This document shows, in pieces, positions 1 to 7,364 of a DNA stretch of 13,856 nt (the first letter of the stretch is position 1; each line of letters begins with the position of its first letter). The notes below the pieces were generated by a model, which had not been told where the DNA came from, did no database searches, and was given only the letters and a program-made list of their open reading frames with translations. Position numbers and translations under genes: made by a program. The stretch covers positions 1-13,856 of the forward strand of contig JAJYJF010000018.1 of NCBI GenBank assembly GCA_021796375.1. The letters are read 5' to 3'. The DNA comes from Chloroflexota bacterium. Lineage in GTDB: Bacteria > Chloroflexota > Anaerolineae > Anaerolineales > Anaerolineaceae.

Positions 1-1457
1 CCGCCGCCGAGATGGACCTCACCGCCGACATCGGCGCGCACATCATCCAGGGCTACTCGTACCTGGGGGTGTCCATCGGCTGGCTGGTTTCGCTTTACCG
101 CTTCCCCAACATTCGTTACCGCGGGCGCGCCGTCTACACCAACAAGGCGCCCTCCTGCGCGATGCAGGGCTTCGGAAACCCGCAGGTGACCTTCGCCACC
201 GAGAGCCTGATCGAAGAGCTGGCCGAAAAAATCGGCATGGATTCGCTCGCCTTCCGGCTCAAAAACTACGTCGGGCTGGGCAGCACTTTCTGGGGCCAGG
301 GCCCCATGGTGCGCTCCATCGTCTGGAGCGACGGCGTGCCGGAGCTGCTCGGCCGCGGTGCGGAGGCGATCGGTTGGAAAGACCGCCAGGCTCCCGGCGC
401 GAAAACCGGCCGCTACCGGCGCGGCATCGGCCTGGCGCGCGGTTTCCACACATCCAGCGCCGGCGCTCCCCAGCCGGGAGACGTCATCGATTTCTCCGGC
501 GCGCTGGTCAAGGTCAACCAGGACGGCTCGGTGGACGTCGTCTCCGCGGTGGTCGACCATGGGGGCGGCACGCTGGAAGCCATGGCCAAGCTGGTCGCGG
601 AGACGCTATGCGTCCCGCTCGATAAAGTCGGGGTGGTTCCGGCCGACACCGGTACCACGGTCTACGATGTGACCACCCACGCCACCCGCGGTGTCTACGC
701 CGGGTGCGGCGCGGCGGTGCGCGTGGCGGAAAAGGTCCGCAAGGAGATCCTCGAGACCGCCGCGCGCTATCTCAACGTCCAGCCCGAGTCGCTGCTGATG
801 AAGCTGGATGAAGCCCTCGGCCAGAGCCTGATCTACGTGCCCTCCATCCCCGAAAAACGCATGACCCTCAAAGAGCTCGCCACGCGCTGCTGGACCGATT
901 CCTGGAAGACGATGGCAGCCGTCGACAGCTACCGCCCCTCCAACTGCCCGCCGGCTTACGTGACCATGTTTGTCGAGGTCGAGGTGGACACCTGGACCGG
1001 CATCGTCCGCACGGTCCGCACGGTGATGGGCACCGACTGCGGGACGGTGGTCAATCCCGACGGCGTGAAAGGCCAGCTGGAAGGCGGGCTCTCACGCGGG
1101 CTGGGCATGGCCATCTACGAGGATAACGACTGGGACGCCGACGGCGAGCTGCTCTCGCACGGCAACTGGATCGATGCCAAGACCCCCGGGATCACCGAGA
1201 GCCCACTGCTGGCGGAGATCGAGACCAGCACCGCCGCCACTTACGAGCCGACCGGCCCCTTGGGCGCCAAGGGTCTCGGCGAGGCGGCCATCAACCCGGT
1301 AGCCGCCGCCTATGCGAATGCCATCCATAACGCGATCGGCATCCGCTTCTACGAGCTGCCGATCACCCCGGAAAAGATCCTGCGCGCCCTGCACACCCCC
1401 CCGGGCCCGGCAGTACCCCCCGAATCCACACCTCAGCCAGAGGAGCAAACCGCATGA
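1..1457 (+). CDS. Xanthine dehydrogenase-family molybdopterin-binding subunit, C-terminal part (set A)
   Basis: This is the large Mo-cofactor subunit of a molybdenum hydroxylase; such enzymes hydroxylate N-heterocycles or aldehydes with water as oxygen donor. The reading frame is open from base 3, so the 5' end, including the GGGFGGK cofactor motif, lies outside the window. About 484 residues are visible of a family usually 750-790 long. Visible landmarks are the active-site loop CAMQGFGNPQ (156-185), a DHGGGT segment near 556, the stretch THATRGVYAGCG typical of the second cofactor domain, and GAKGLGEAA, whose Glu (1281-1283) matches the catalytic base of the family. The loop normally reads RGFG; here Gln (165-167) replaces Arg. 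The protein ends in a Pro-rich tail. The stop overlaps the next start as ATGA, so the two are translationally coupled. Family is certain; substrate is unknown. Confidence 0.93.
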   Translation, partial: AAEMDLTADIGAHIIQGYSYLGVSIGWLVSLYRFPNIRYRGRAVYTNKAPSCAMQGFGNPQVTFATESLIEELAEKIGMDSLAFRLKNYVGLGSTFWGQGPMVRSIVWSDGVPELLGRGAEAIGWKDRQAPGAKTGRYRRGIGLARGFHTSSAGAPQPGDVIDFSGALVKVNQDGSVDVVSAVVDHGGGTLEAMAKLVAETLCVPLDKVGVVPADTGTTVYDVTTHATRGVYAGCGAAVRVAEKVRKEILETAARYLNVQPESLLMKLDEALGQSLIYVPSIPEKRMTLKELATRCWTDSWKTMAAVDSYRPSNCPPAYVTMFVEVEVDTWTGIVRTVRTVMGTDCGTVVNPDGVKGQLEGGLSRGLGMAIYEDNDWDADGELLSHGNWIDAKTPGITESPLLAEIETSTAATYEPTGPLGAKGLGEAAINPVAAAYANAIHNAIGIRFYELPITPEKILRALHTPPGPAVPPESTPQPEEQTA

Positions 1458-2911
1458 ATCCCGCCGCCCCTCATCTCCATGAAATGACCAACTCCCACCT
1501 GCTCTTCGAGGAGTTCGACTACTACGAGCCAGCCACCCTCGAGGAGGCTTCCCGGCTGCTCGGCAGCTACGGCGGGAAGGCCCGGCTGATGGCCGGCGGC
1601 ACCCACCTGCTGCCGCTGTTGAAAGCAGAGCGGGAAGGCCTCCGCGCCCTGATCAACCTCTCCCGCATCCCCGGGCTGGACGGCATCGAGCTGCGCGATA
1701 ACGGCCGCACCCTCGCGATCGGCGGCACAGCCACCATCCGCAGCATCCTCGAGAACCCCCTCGTTCGCCAGCACTTTAATGCCCTGGCGGAGGCCTGTGG
1801 GACGTTCGGCAGCACCCAGATCCAGAATATGGGCACCATCGGCGGCAACATCTGCAACGGCTCGCCCGCCGCGGATACCGTCCCCGCCCTGCTGGTGCAC
1901 AATGCGGAGCTCGTCCTAACCGGCCCGGAGGGCGAGCGGCGCCTGCCGCTCGGGAAGTTCCTCCTCGGCCCGGGCCGCACGGCTTTGAAAGCAGGCGAGA
2001 TCCTGCGCAGCGTGCTGCTCCCGGTTCCCGCGCAAGGCACCACCAGCCTCTACATGAAAATTTCCCGCGTGGCGGCCGACCTGGCGAAAGCCAGCCTGGC
2101 GGTCGTCCTCACCCGCTCCGGCGATACCATCGAAGACTGCCGCCTGGCGATGGGCTCCGTCGCCCCGACGGTGCTGCGCCTGTATTCTGCCGAGGAGGTT
2201 CTCTCCGGGGCCACCTTCAGCCCGGAGCGCCTGGCGGAAGCCGGCCGGCTGGCCGCCGGCCAGATCTCACCGATCGACGACATCCGTTCCACCGCCTGGT
2301 ACCGCCGCCAGCTGGCCGGGGTGATGGTGCAGGATGGGGTTGGGCTGGCCTGGGAGCGCGCCGCGCACCCACAGCCGGCCAGCGCCGTCCCAACGGCGGA
2401 CGGCCACCACCCGCTCCCCGCGGGCGCCCGCGTGATGGCTGGCGAGCGGGAAGAGATTGCGCTGAACATCAACGGCAAGGTGCACAAGGTGTGGGTCAGC
2501 GGGAACGAGCTGCTGCTCAACGTGCTCCGCGAAAAGCTGGAGCTGACCGGCGCCAAGTACGGCTGCGGGGTTGGGGAATGCGGCGCCTGCACGGTCGAGA
2601 TCGACGGGCACCCGGTCCTCTCCTGCCTGACCCTGGCAGTCTCTGCCGCCGGGAAGCGGATCGCCACCGTGGAGGGACTGCAAGACCCGGTCACCGGCGC
2701 GCTCGACCCGCTGCAGCAGGCCTTCATCGATCAGACCGGCTACCAGTGCGGCTACTGCACCCCCGGGATCCTGATGACGGTCCGCAGCCTGCTGGCCGCG
2801 GACCCGCACCCCGGCGAAATGGCGGTTCGCGAGTACCTGAAAGGCAACCGCTGCCGCTGCACGGGCTACGCGTCCATCGTCCGTTCGGTGCTTTCAGCGG
2901 CGAAGGAATAA
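1454..2911 (+). CDS. Fused FAD-binding and [2Fe-2S] subunit of molybdenum hydroxylase (set A)
   Basis: The 485-residue protein joins the two electron-transfer subunits in one chain: an N-terminal CoxM-like FAD domain (about residues 17-295) and a C-terminal CoxS-like domain with two [2Fe-2S] clusters (about 334-485). The FAD-binding motifs are AGGTHLLPLLK (47-57) and GTIGGNICNGSPAAD (127-141). The plant-type cluster is held by Cys371, 376, 379 and 391, and the second by Cys432, 435, 467 and 469. A roughly 40-residue low-complexity linker joins the halves. Electrons would pass from the Mo subunit through the clusters to FAD. The domain order is the reverse of that in xanthine dehydrogenases, where the iron-sulfur part comes first. 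AGGAG eight bases upstream supports the ATG at 1454, which overlaps the preceding stop; ATG 1484 is a possible alternative. All eight cluster cysteines are present, so the protein looks functional. Confidence 0.93.
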   Translation: MNPAAPHLHEMTNSHLLFEEFDYYEPATLEEASRLLGSYGGKARLMAGGTHLLPLLKAEREGLRALINLSRIPGLDGIELRDNGRTLAIGGTATIRSILENPLVRQHFNALAEACGTFGSTQIQNMGTIGGNICNGSPAADTVPALLVHNAELVLTGPEGERRLPLGKFLLGPGRTALKAGEILRSVLLPVPAQGTTSLYMKISRVAADLAKASLAVVLTRSGDTIEDCRLAMGSVAPTVLRLYSAEEVLSGATFSPERLAEAGRLAAGQISPIDDIRSTAWYRRQLAGVMVQDGVGLAWERAAHPQPASAVPTADGHHPLPAGARVMAGEREEIALNINGKVHKVWVSGNELLLNVLREKLELTGAKYGCGVGECGACTVEIDGHPVLSCLTLAVSAAGKRIATVEGLQDPVTGALDPLQQAFIDQTGYQCGYCTPGILMTVRSLLAADPHPGEMAVREYLKGNRCRCTGYASIVRSVLSAAKE

Positions 2912-2924
2912 CTTACCGCTTTTT

Positions 2925-2957
2925 CTCCAATACTTTCCGCGATCTCCGCGGTGGTAT
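2925..2957 (+). repeat. Degenerate copy of the GCAGAG-type intergenic repeat
   Basis: The 66-base gap between the fused subunit and the next FAD gene contains a stretch whose core (2939-2953, GCGATCTCCGCGGTG) matches 14 of 15 bases of 4889-4903, the right flank of the GxxExxY gene, in the same orientation. A pyrimidine-rich TTTTCTCC precedes both copies. It separates set A from set B. A GTG in the set B frame (2951) falls inside the repeat, which is one reason not to use it as a start. Confidence 0.6.
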
Positions 2958-2977
2958 CTTCGACACAGGAGTCAGCC

Positions 2978-3856
2978 ATGCTCCCTGAATTCGACTTTCT
3001 GACCCCCAATTCCCTGGCCGAAGCCCTGGCCTGGCTGGCACAAAGAGCGGGCGACGCCGCCCCGGTCGCCGGGGGGACGAACATCGTCCCCGACCTGCGC
3101 AGCGGAAGGCACGCCCCGAAGGCGCTGGTCGACCTCAGCCGGCTGGCCGAGCTGAAGGGCATCCGCCGGGAGGACGGCTACGTGGTCGCCGGCGGTGGGG
3201 TAACGATCGCCGAGCTGCTCGGCTCGCCGCTCGTCCGATCCTCCGCCCGGCCGCTGTTCGAGGCAGCCCGCCTGTTCGCCAACCCCCTCATCCGCAACCG
3301 GGCCACCCTGGCCGGGAACCTGGCGGATGCCTCTCCCGCCGCCGACAGCGCCCCGCCGCTCCTGGCGCTCGACGCCGAGGTGGAGCTCGTCAGCCAGGCC
3401 GGTACCCGGCGGGTTTCCCTGGTGGAGTTCTTCACCGGGGTGCGCAGAACCGTGCGCCGGACGGATGAGATCCTCGCGGCGGTGCGCTGGCCGGTCCCGG
3501 AGCCTGAGGCAGCCTTCGGCTATACCAAGCTCGGGCTGCGCCGCGCAGATGCCATCTCGGTGGTGAGCGCAGCGGTCTGCCTGGTTCCCGCGCCGGACGG
3601 CGCCTGCTCCCGGGCCCGGATCGCGCTCGGATCGGTGGCGCCGGTCCCCATGCGCGCCCGCGCGGCAGAAGCCTTCCTGACCGGCAGGCCGCTCTCCGCG
3701 GAAACCATCGCCGAGGCCGCCCGAATGGCCGCCGGCGAAGCCAGCCCCATCTCGGACCTGCGCGCGACGTCCGGGTACCGCAAGCGCGTCGCCGAGGTGA
3801 TCGTCCGGCGGCTGCTGGCGGAGGCTGCCCGCACACCCCAACCCCAGGAGTCCTGA
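2978..3856 (+). CDS. FAD-binding subunit of molybdenum hydroxylase, CoxM-like (set B)
   Basis: This 292-residue protein is the medium, FAD-carrying subunit that takes electrons from the [2Fe-2S] subunit and passes them to an acceptor. The length is normal for the stand-alone family (about 280-300). Flavin-binding motifs are AGGTNIVPDLR (31-41) and TLAGNLADASPAAD (110-123). The C-terminal domain contains the usual IALGSVAPVPMRA and GEASPISDLRATSGYRK segments. It is paralogous to the first half of the fused set A protein. ATG 2978 is chosen because AGGAG lies six bases upstream; the in-frame GTG 2951 lies in a repeat and has no ribosome binding site. The stop is one base before the start of the [2Fe-2S] gene, so the pair is one operon. 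Confidence 0.93.
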   Translation: MLPEFDFLTPNSLAEALAWLAQRAGDAAPVAGGTNIVPDLRSGRHAPKALVDLSRLAELKGIRREDGYVVAGGGVTIAELLGSPLVRSSARPLFEAARLFANPLIRNRATLAGNLADASPAADSAPPLLALDAEVELVSQAGTRRVSLVEFFTGVRRTVRRTDEILAAVRWPVPEPEAAFGYTKLGLRRADAISVVSAAVCLVPAPDGACSRARIALGSVAPVPMRARAAEAFLTGRPLSAETIAEAARMAAGEASPISDLRATSGYRKRVAEVIVRRLLAEAARTPQPQES

Positions 3857-3857
3857 C

Positions 3858-4367
3858 ATGGAAGCCAAAGTGATCCATCTCACCGTCAACGGCCGCGCCC
3901 ACCGGGCGCTCGTCGAGCCCAATCTCAGCCTGCTGCACGTGCTGCGCGAGCTCCTCGGCTACACCGACGTGAAAAACGGCTGTGAAAAAGGCGACTGCGG
4001 CGCCTGCACCGTCATCCTGAACGGCAAGGCGGTCAACAGCTGCCTGGTGCTCGCCTGGCAGGCCGAAGGCGCCGTGGTGGTGACCGACACCGGCCTCGGC
4101 ACCCTCGAACACCCGCACCCGGTCCAGGAGGCGTTCGCCGACCTGGGCGCCGCGCAGTGCGGCTACTGCACCCCGGGGATGGTGGTGTCGGCCAAGGCGC
4201 TGCTGGACGAGAACCCGCATCCCTCCGAAGCGGAAATCCGCGAGGCGCTCTCGGGCAATCTCTGCCGCTGCACCGGTTACGGGCAGATCGTTCATGCCGT
4301 CCAGCTCGCGGCCGAAAAAATGGTCACCGCAGAGTCCGCGGAGAACGCAGAGGAAAAAACGAGATAA
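3858..4367 (+). CDS. [2Fe-2S] subunit of molybdenum hydroxylase, CoxS-like (set B)
   Basis: This 169-residue small subunit carries two [2Fe-2S] clusters between the Mo centre and FAD. The plant-type cluster is bound by Cys42, 47, 50 and 62 (GCEKGDCGAC motif) and the helical-domain cluster by Cys101, 104, 136 and 138 (QCGYCTPG and LCRCTGY). AGGAG seven bases upstream supports the start. The normal domain ends near residue 154 (HAVQLAAEK). The last 15 or so residues, rich in Ala, Glu and Lys, are encoded by the left flanking repeat of the GxxExxY cassette, so the original C-terminus was probably replaced or extended when that DNA arrived. The partner Mo subunit now lies about 560 bases downstream, beyond the inserted gene. 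Confidence 0.94.
   Translation: MEAKVIHLTVNGRAHRALVEPNLSLLHVLRELLGYTDVKNGCEKGDCGACTVILNGKAVNSCLVLAWQAEGAVVVTDTGLGTLEHPHPVQEAFADLGAAQCGYCTPGMVVSAKALLDENPHPSEAEIREALSGNLCRCTGYGQIVHAVQLAAEKMVTAESAENAEEKTR
4324..4363 (+). repeat. Left flanking repeat of the GxxExxY cassette
   Basis: This purine-rich repeat begins TCACCGCAGAG (4324-4334), an exact reverse complement of 4894-4904 on the far side of the GxxExxY gene. CCGCGGAGAA (4336-4345) is also repeated in inverse at 4874-4883. It overlaps the 3' end of the [2Fe-2S] gene and encodes that protein's tail. From memory, strings of this CGCAGAG type recur in many bacterial genomes next to GxxExxY genes; I could not verify that here. Confidence 0.65.
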
Positions 4368-4451
4368 CCAAGGAAAACGAGATGATTCTCGCTGTCTATC
4401 CGAGAGATTGGGTAAGTATTGGCGGGAAACAGTGGAAAAAGTAAAGATTAA

Positions 4452-4838
4452 ATGAATGAGGAGGAAATCAACCGGATCACGGAAGCTGTTATCGGCGCGG
4501 CGATCCAGGTGCATCGCGAGATCGGACCTGGCATGCTCGAATCAGCTTATGAAGCCTGCCTCGCCTACGAGCTCGTCGAGCGCGGCTGGAAAATCGAGCA
4601 GCAAAAACCCGTGCCGTTGGTTTACAAAGGCGTCCATTTAGAATGCGGTTACCGGATGGATCTCCTCGTTCAGGATCAGGTGATTGTTGAGATCAAGGCT
4701 GTCGACCAAATCATGCCAATTCACCGGGCCCAACTGCTGTCATATCTGAAGTTATCCGGGCTAAAAGTCGGGCTGCTCATTAATTTCAATGTTCAACTGC
4801 TCAAATCTGGAATCGAGCGCATCGTCAATCATTTGTAG
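4452..4838 (+). CDS. GxxExxY family protein (predicted PD-(D/E)XK nuclease fold)
   Basis: The 128-residue protein has the motif that names the family, GMLESAY (27-33), and a nuclease-like core: Asp70 in YRMDLLV, then Glu80 and Lys82 in VIVEIKAV, followed by AQLLSYLK (93-100). This D...ExK arrangement is that of the PD-(D/E)XK superfamily. Family members are common, small and of unproven function; DNA cleavage is an inference from fold. The length is typical and all key residues are intact. There is no clear Shine-Dalgarno sequence before ATG 4452, and the preceding 84 bases hold no recognisable gene. Its codons and flanks look less GC-rich than the neighbours, and it is bracketed by inverted repeats. 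These suggest a separately acquired cassette, not a component of the hydroxylase. Confidence 0.9.
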   Translation: MNEEEINRITEAVIGAAIQVHREIGPGMLESAYEACLAYELVERGWKIEQQKPVPLVYKGVHLECGYRMDLLVQDQVIVEIKAVDQIMPIHRAQLLSYLKLSGLKVGLLINFNVQLLKSGIERIVNHL

Positions 4839-4869
4839 ATGTTTTTCTCTCTATCTTCTTCCCGCTCTC

Positions 4870-4908
4870 TTTCTTCTCCGCGGTCTCAGCGATCTCTGCG
4901 GTGAGAAG
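4870..4908 (-). repeat. Right flanking repeat of the GxxExxY cassette
   Basis: Read on the minus strand this begins TCACCGCAGAG (4904-4894) and continues through a CCGCGGAGAA unit (4883-4874) into GAAAGAGAG, mirroring the left flank at 4324-4363 but with about ten extra bases between the two blocks. The strongly pyrimidine-rich stretch 4840-4880 on the plus strand belongs to the same element. It fills most of the 90 bases between the GxxExxY stop and the Mo subunit start. Confidence 0.65.
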
Positions 4909-4928
4909 CTTTTTCAATCGAGGTGCTC

Positions 4929-7259
4929 ATGAAAATTACGGCCAAACCTCTTCCCTCAGTTGAGCTGCCCGAGCTGCGCCAGGTCGGCAAGCCCCTGCGC
5001 CGGGTCGATGCGCTCAGCAAAACCGTCGGCGCCACCCTCTACGCTGGCGACTACTACCCGACAAACCTGCTCTACGGGAAGGTCTTCCGCAGCACGATCC
5101 CCCACGGTAAAATCCGGCGTCTGGACGTCAGCCAGGCCCGGGCGCTGGAGGGCGTTGCCTGCGTGCTGACCGCCGGCGACCTTCCGCGGGCGGTGCTCGT
5201 CACCGACATGCCCGGGCAGACCGGGCAGAAGCGCCGCTCCGGGTCTGACGCACAGGTGCTGGCGACGGATACGGTGCGCTTCATCGGCGAGCCGATCGCC
5301 CTGGTGGCGGCGGAGACCGAGGCCCTGGCCGAGCAGGCCCTGCGCCTGATTGAGATCGAGTACGATCCGCTCCCGGCAGTGTTCGACCCGCTGGAGGCCA
5401 TGCAGCCCGGCGCGCCGCAGATTTACCCGCCCGACAACGTGGTGGCCCGTTGGAGGATCCGCAAGGGCGACGTGGCAGCCGGGATGGCCGCCGCGGACGT
5501 GATCGTCGAGAACACCTTCTCCGTGCCGTACCAGGAGCACGCCTACCTGGAGCCGGAGGCCGGCGTGTCGTGGGTGGACGAGCGCGGGGTCATCAATATC
5601 CGCGTTTGCACGCAGGTCGTCGAGCATTTCCGCTCCATCTCCCTCGCGCTGGGCGTGCCGCAGAACAAGCTGCGCATCCAGGGGACGATGGTGGGCGGCG
5701 GCTTCGGCGGCAAGGAGGACATCACCGTCGAGATCTTCCTCGGCCTGCTCGCCAAGGCCACCGGGAGGCCGGTCCGGCTGGCTTTCTCGCGCGAGGAGTC
5801 GATCCTGGCACACTCCAAGCGCCATCCCTACGTCATTACCCACCGCACCGGCGTCACCCGCGACGGGCACATTACCGCCGCCGAGGTGAAGGTGATCTCC
5901 AACTCCGGCGCCTACGTCTACCTGAGCCCCTACGTGCTGCTTTATTCCACCGGCATGGCCGTCGGGCCCTACCGGGTGGAGAACGTCTCGGTCTCCAGCG
6001 CTTCGGTCGCCACCAACAACCCCTTCACCAGCGCGTTCCGTGGCTTTGGCGCCCCGCAGGTCTGCGTGGCGTACGAGCAGCAGATGGACGAAATTGCCCG
6101 CGCCATCGGGATGGACCCGTACGAGCTGCGCCGGCGCAACTTCATTCACAAGGGCGATCTCACCATCCACGGGCAGGAGCTGACCTCCGCCGCCTGGCTG
6201 GAGGAGACGACCACCCGGGCGGTCGCCGCCCTGGGCGATCCCACCCCGGATTGGGGCTCTTTCAAGGTCGGCCAGGGATTTGCCTCGTATATGCAGAGCT
6301 ACGGGCGCATCACCTGGCTGCACGATACCTCGCAGGCCTGGGTGGGGCTGGAGATGGACGGCACCGCCACCATCCGCGCCGGCGTGCCGGACCTGGGCGC
6401 CGGGCAGATCTCCGCGCTGGCCCAGATCGTCAGCGAGGTGCTGGGCGTGGCGATGAAGGATATCACCATCTACCACACCGATTCGGCGGTCACGCCGCTC
6501 TCGGGGACCTCGACCGCGACCCGCCAGCTGTACATGTCCGGCAATGCCACCCTGCAGGCGGCCACCGCCATTCGCAAGAACCTTCTCGAGCGCGCCTCCC
6601 GGTACTTCGAAGAGCTGCCCGAGGCTATCGACCTGGCGGACGCCCGAGCCTTCGTGAAGGGCCACCCCGAGCAGAGCCTGCGCCTCGCCGAGCTGGTGGC
6701 GATGTGCGCTTCTGAGGGCCTGCCGCTGGCCAATCTGGCCATGTTCAAGGCGCCCTTCACCGGGCCCATCGACCCGGAGACCGGGCAGGGGCAGATCTGG
6801 CCGGATTTCACCTTCGGCGCCCAGGCGGTAGAGGTGGCGGTCGACACCGAGACGGGCGAGATCCTGCTGCTCAAAAGCGCCGCCTGCCACGACGTCGGCC
6901 GGGCGATCAACCCCGCCGCGGTGGAAGGCCAGATCCAGGGCGGGTCTTCTCAGGGGCTCGGATACGCCTTGATGGAAGACCTGGCCGTGGAGCAGGGGCG
7001 CATCAAGGCCGGCTCGCTCTCCGAATACCTCATCCCCACTGCCTGCGACTTCCCGGAGACTCAGGTGATCATCCTGGAATCCGGCACGGGCGTCGGTCCG
7101 TTCGGCGCCAAGGGGATCGGCGAGCCGTCTTTCACCCCGGCGCCGGGAGCGGTCGCCAACGCGGTGGCAAATGCCCTCGGCGTGCGCATCCACGAGCTGC
7201 CGCTCACCCCGGACCGGGTGCTGGCGGCGCTGGATAAAACCGGGAAACGAAGCGGGTAG
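4929..7259 (+). CDS. Xanthine dehydrogenase-family molybdopterin-binding subunit (set B)
   Basis: This complete Mo-cofactor subunit of 776 residues is of normal length for the family. The N-terminal aldehyde oxidase a/b hammerhead domain spans about 20-155 (GKPLRRVDALSKTVG, FIGEPIALVAA). GGGFGGKED (256-264) is the cofactor-binding loop, with the Glu after Lys as in xanthine dehydrogenases. SAFRGFGAPQ (368-377) is the active-site loop, and Glu732 in GAKGIGEPS is the catalytic base. DLGAGQ and TRQLYMSGNA lie in the second cofactor domain. The AYRCSFR loop of CO dehydrogenase is absent. The Arg that contacts substrate in bovine xanthine oxidase (about 32 residues before the loop Arg) has no clear counterpart, so xanthine is not assured. 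ATG 4929, preceded by GAGGTG, is preferred to GTG 4923. Its electron-transfer partners are the two genes upstream of the GxxExxY insertion. Confidence 0.94.
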   Translation: MKITAKPLPSVELPELRQVGKPLRRVDALSKTVGATLYAGDYYPTNLLYGKVFRSTIPHGKIRRLDVSQARALEGVACVLTAGDLPRAVLVTDMPGQTGQKRRSGSDAQVLATDTVRFIGEPIALVAAETEALAEQALRLIEIEYDPLPAVFDPLEAMQPGAPQIYPPDNVVARWRIRKGDVAAGMAAADVIVENTFSVPYQEHAYLEPEAGVSWVDERGVINIRVCTQVVEHFRSISLALGVPQNKLRIQGTMVGGGFGGKEDITVEIFLGLLAKATGRPVRLAFSREESILAHSKRHPYVITHRTGVTRDGHITAAEVKVISNSGAYVYLSPYVLLYSTGMAVGPYRVENVSVSSASVATNNPFTSAFRGFGAPQVCVAYEQQMDEIARAIGMDPYELRRRNFIHKGDLTIHGQELTSAAWLEETTTRAVAALGDPTPDWGSFKVGQGFASYMQSYGRITWLHDTSQAWVGLEMDGTATIRAGVPDLGAGQISALAQIVSEVLGVAMKDITIYHTDSAVTPLSGTSTATRQLYMSGNATLQAATAIRKNLLERASRYFEELPEAIDLADARAFVKGHPEQSLRLAELVAMCASEGLPLANLAMFKAPFTGPIDPETGQGQIWPDFTFGAQAVEVAVDTETGEILLLKSAACHDVGRAINPAAVEGQIQGGSSQGLGYALMEDLAVEQGRIKAGSLSEYLIPTACDFPETQVIILESGTGVGPFGAKGIGEPSFTPAPGAVANAVANALGVRIHELPLTPDRVLAALDKTGKRSG

Positions 7260-7261
7260 AT

Positions 7262-7345
7262 TTCTGATTGGCGATTGAAAACCGTGTCGATCCGCACAGG
7301 GTTGATTGGTCCCAGCATTCACCCATCTGCAATCGACAATTCCAA
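7262..7345. repeat. Imperfect inverted repeat in the gap before the amidohydrolase
   Basis: GATTGGCGATTG (7265-7276) and CAATCGACAATT (7331-7342) are inverted with about 10 of 12 bases matching. They fill most of the 105-base gap between the Mo subunit and the amidohydrolase. The stretch is less GC-rich than the genes on either side. I see no convincing promoter in the gap, so the downstream gene probably shares the transcript. Confidence 0.4.
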
Positions 7346-7364
7346 GACAGTCAGGAGTAATGTT

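Noticed and set aside
2951..2977. GTG start for the set B FAD subunit
   Set aside because: It lies inside a degenerate intergenic repeat without a ribosome binding site, whereas ATG 2978 has AGGAG six bases upstream and matches the family N-terminus.
4324..4908. Insertion sequence around the GxxExxY gene
   Set aside because: There is no transposase and no evident target-site duplication; the flanks are imperfect repeats of different length, so I describe it as a repeat-flanked cassette only.
4929..7259. Aerobic CO dehydrogenase large subunit (CoxL)
   Set aside because: The form I CO dehydrogenase loop AYRCSFR is absent; the loop here reads SAFRGFGAPQ, as in xanthine dehydrogenase/aldehyde oxidase relatives.
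7275..7364. TTG-initiated N-terminal extension of the amidohydrolase
   Set aside because: The extra 30 residues are not like the family and come from repeat-like intergenic DNA; ATG 7365 has a good ribosome binding site and begins with the usual YDIIIQNGTLV.
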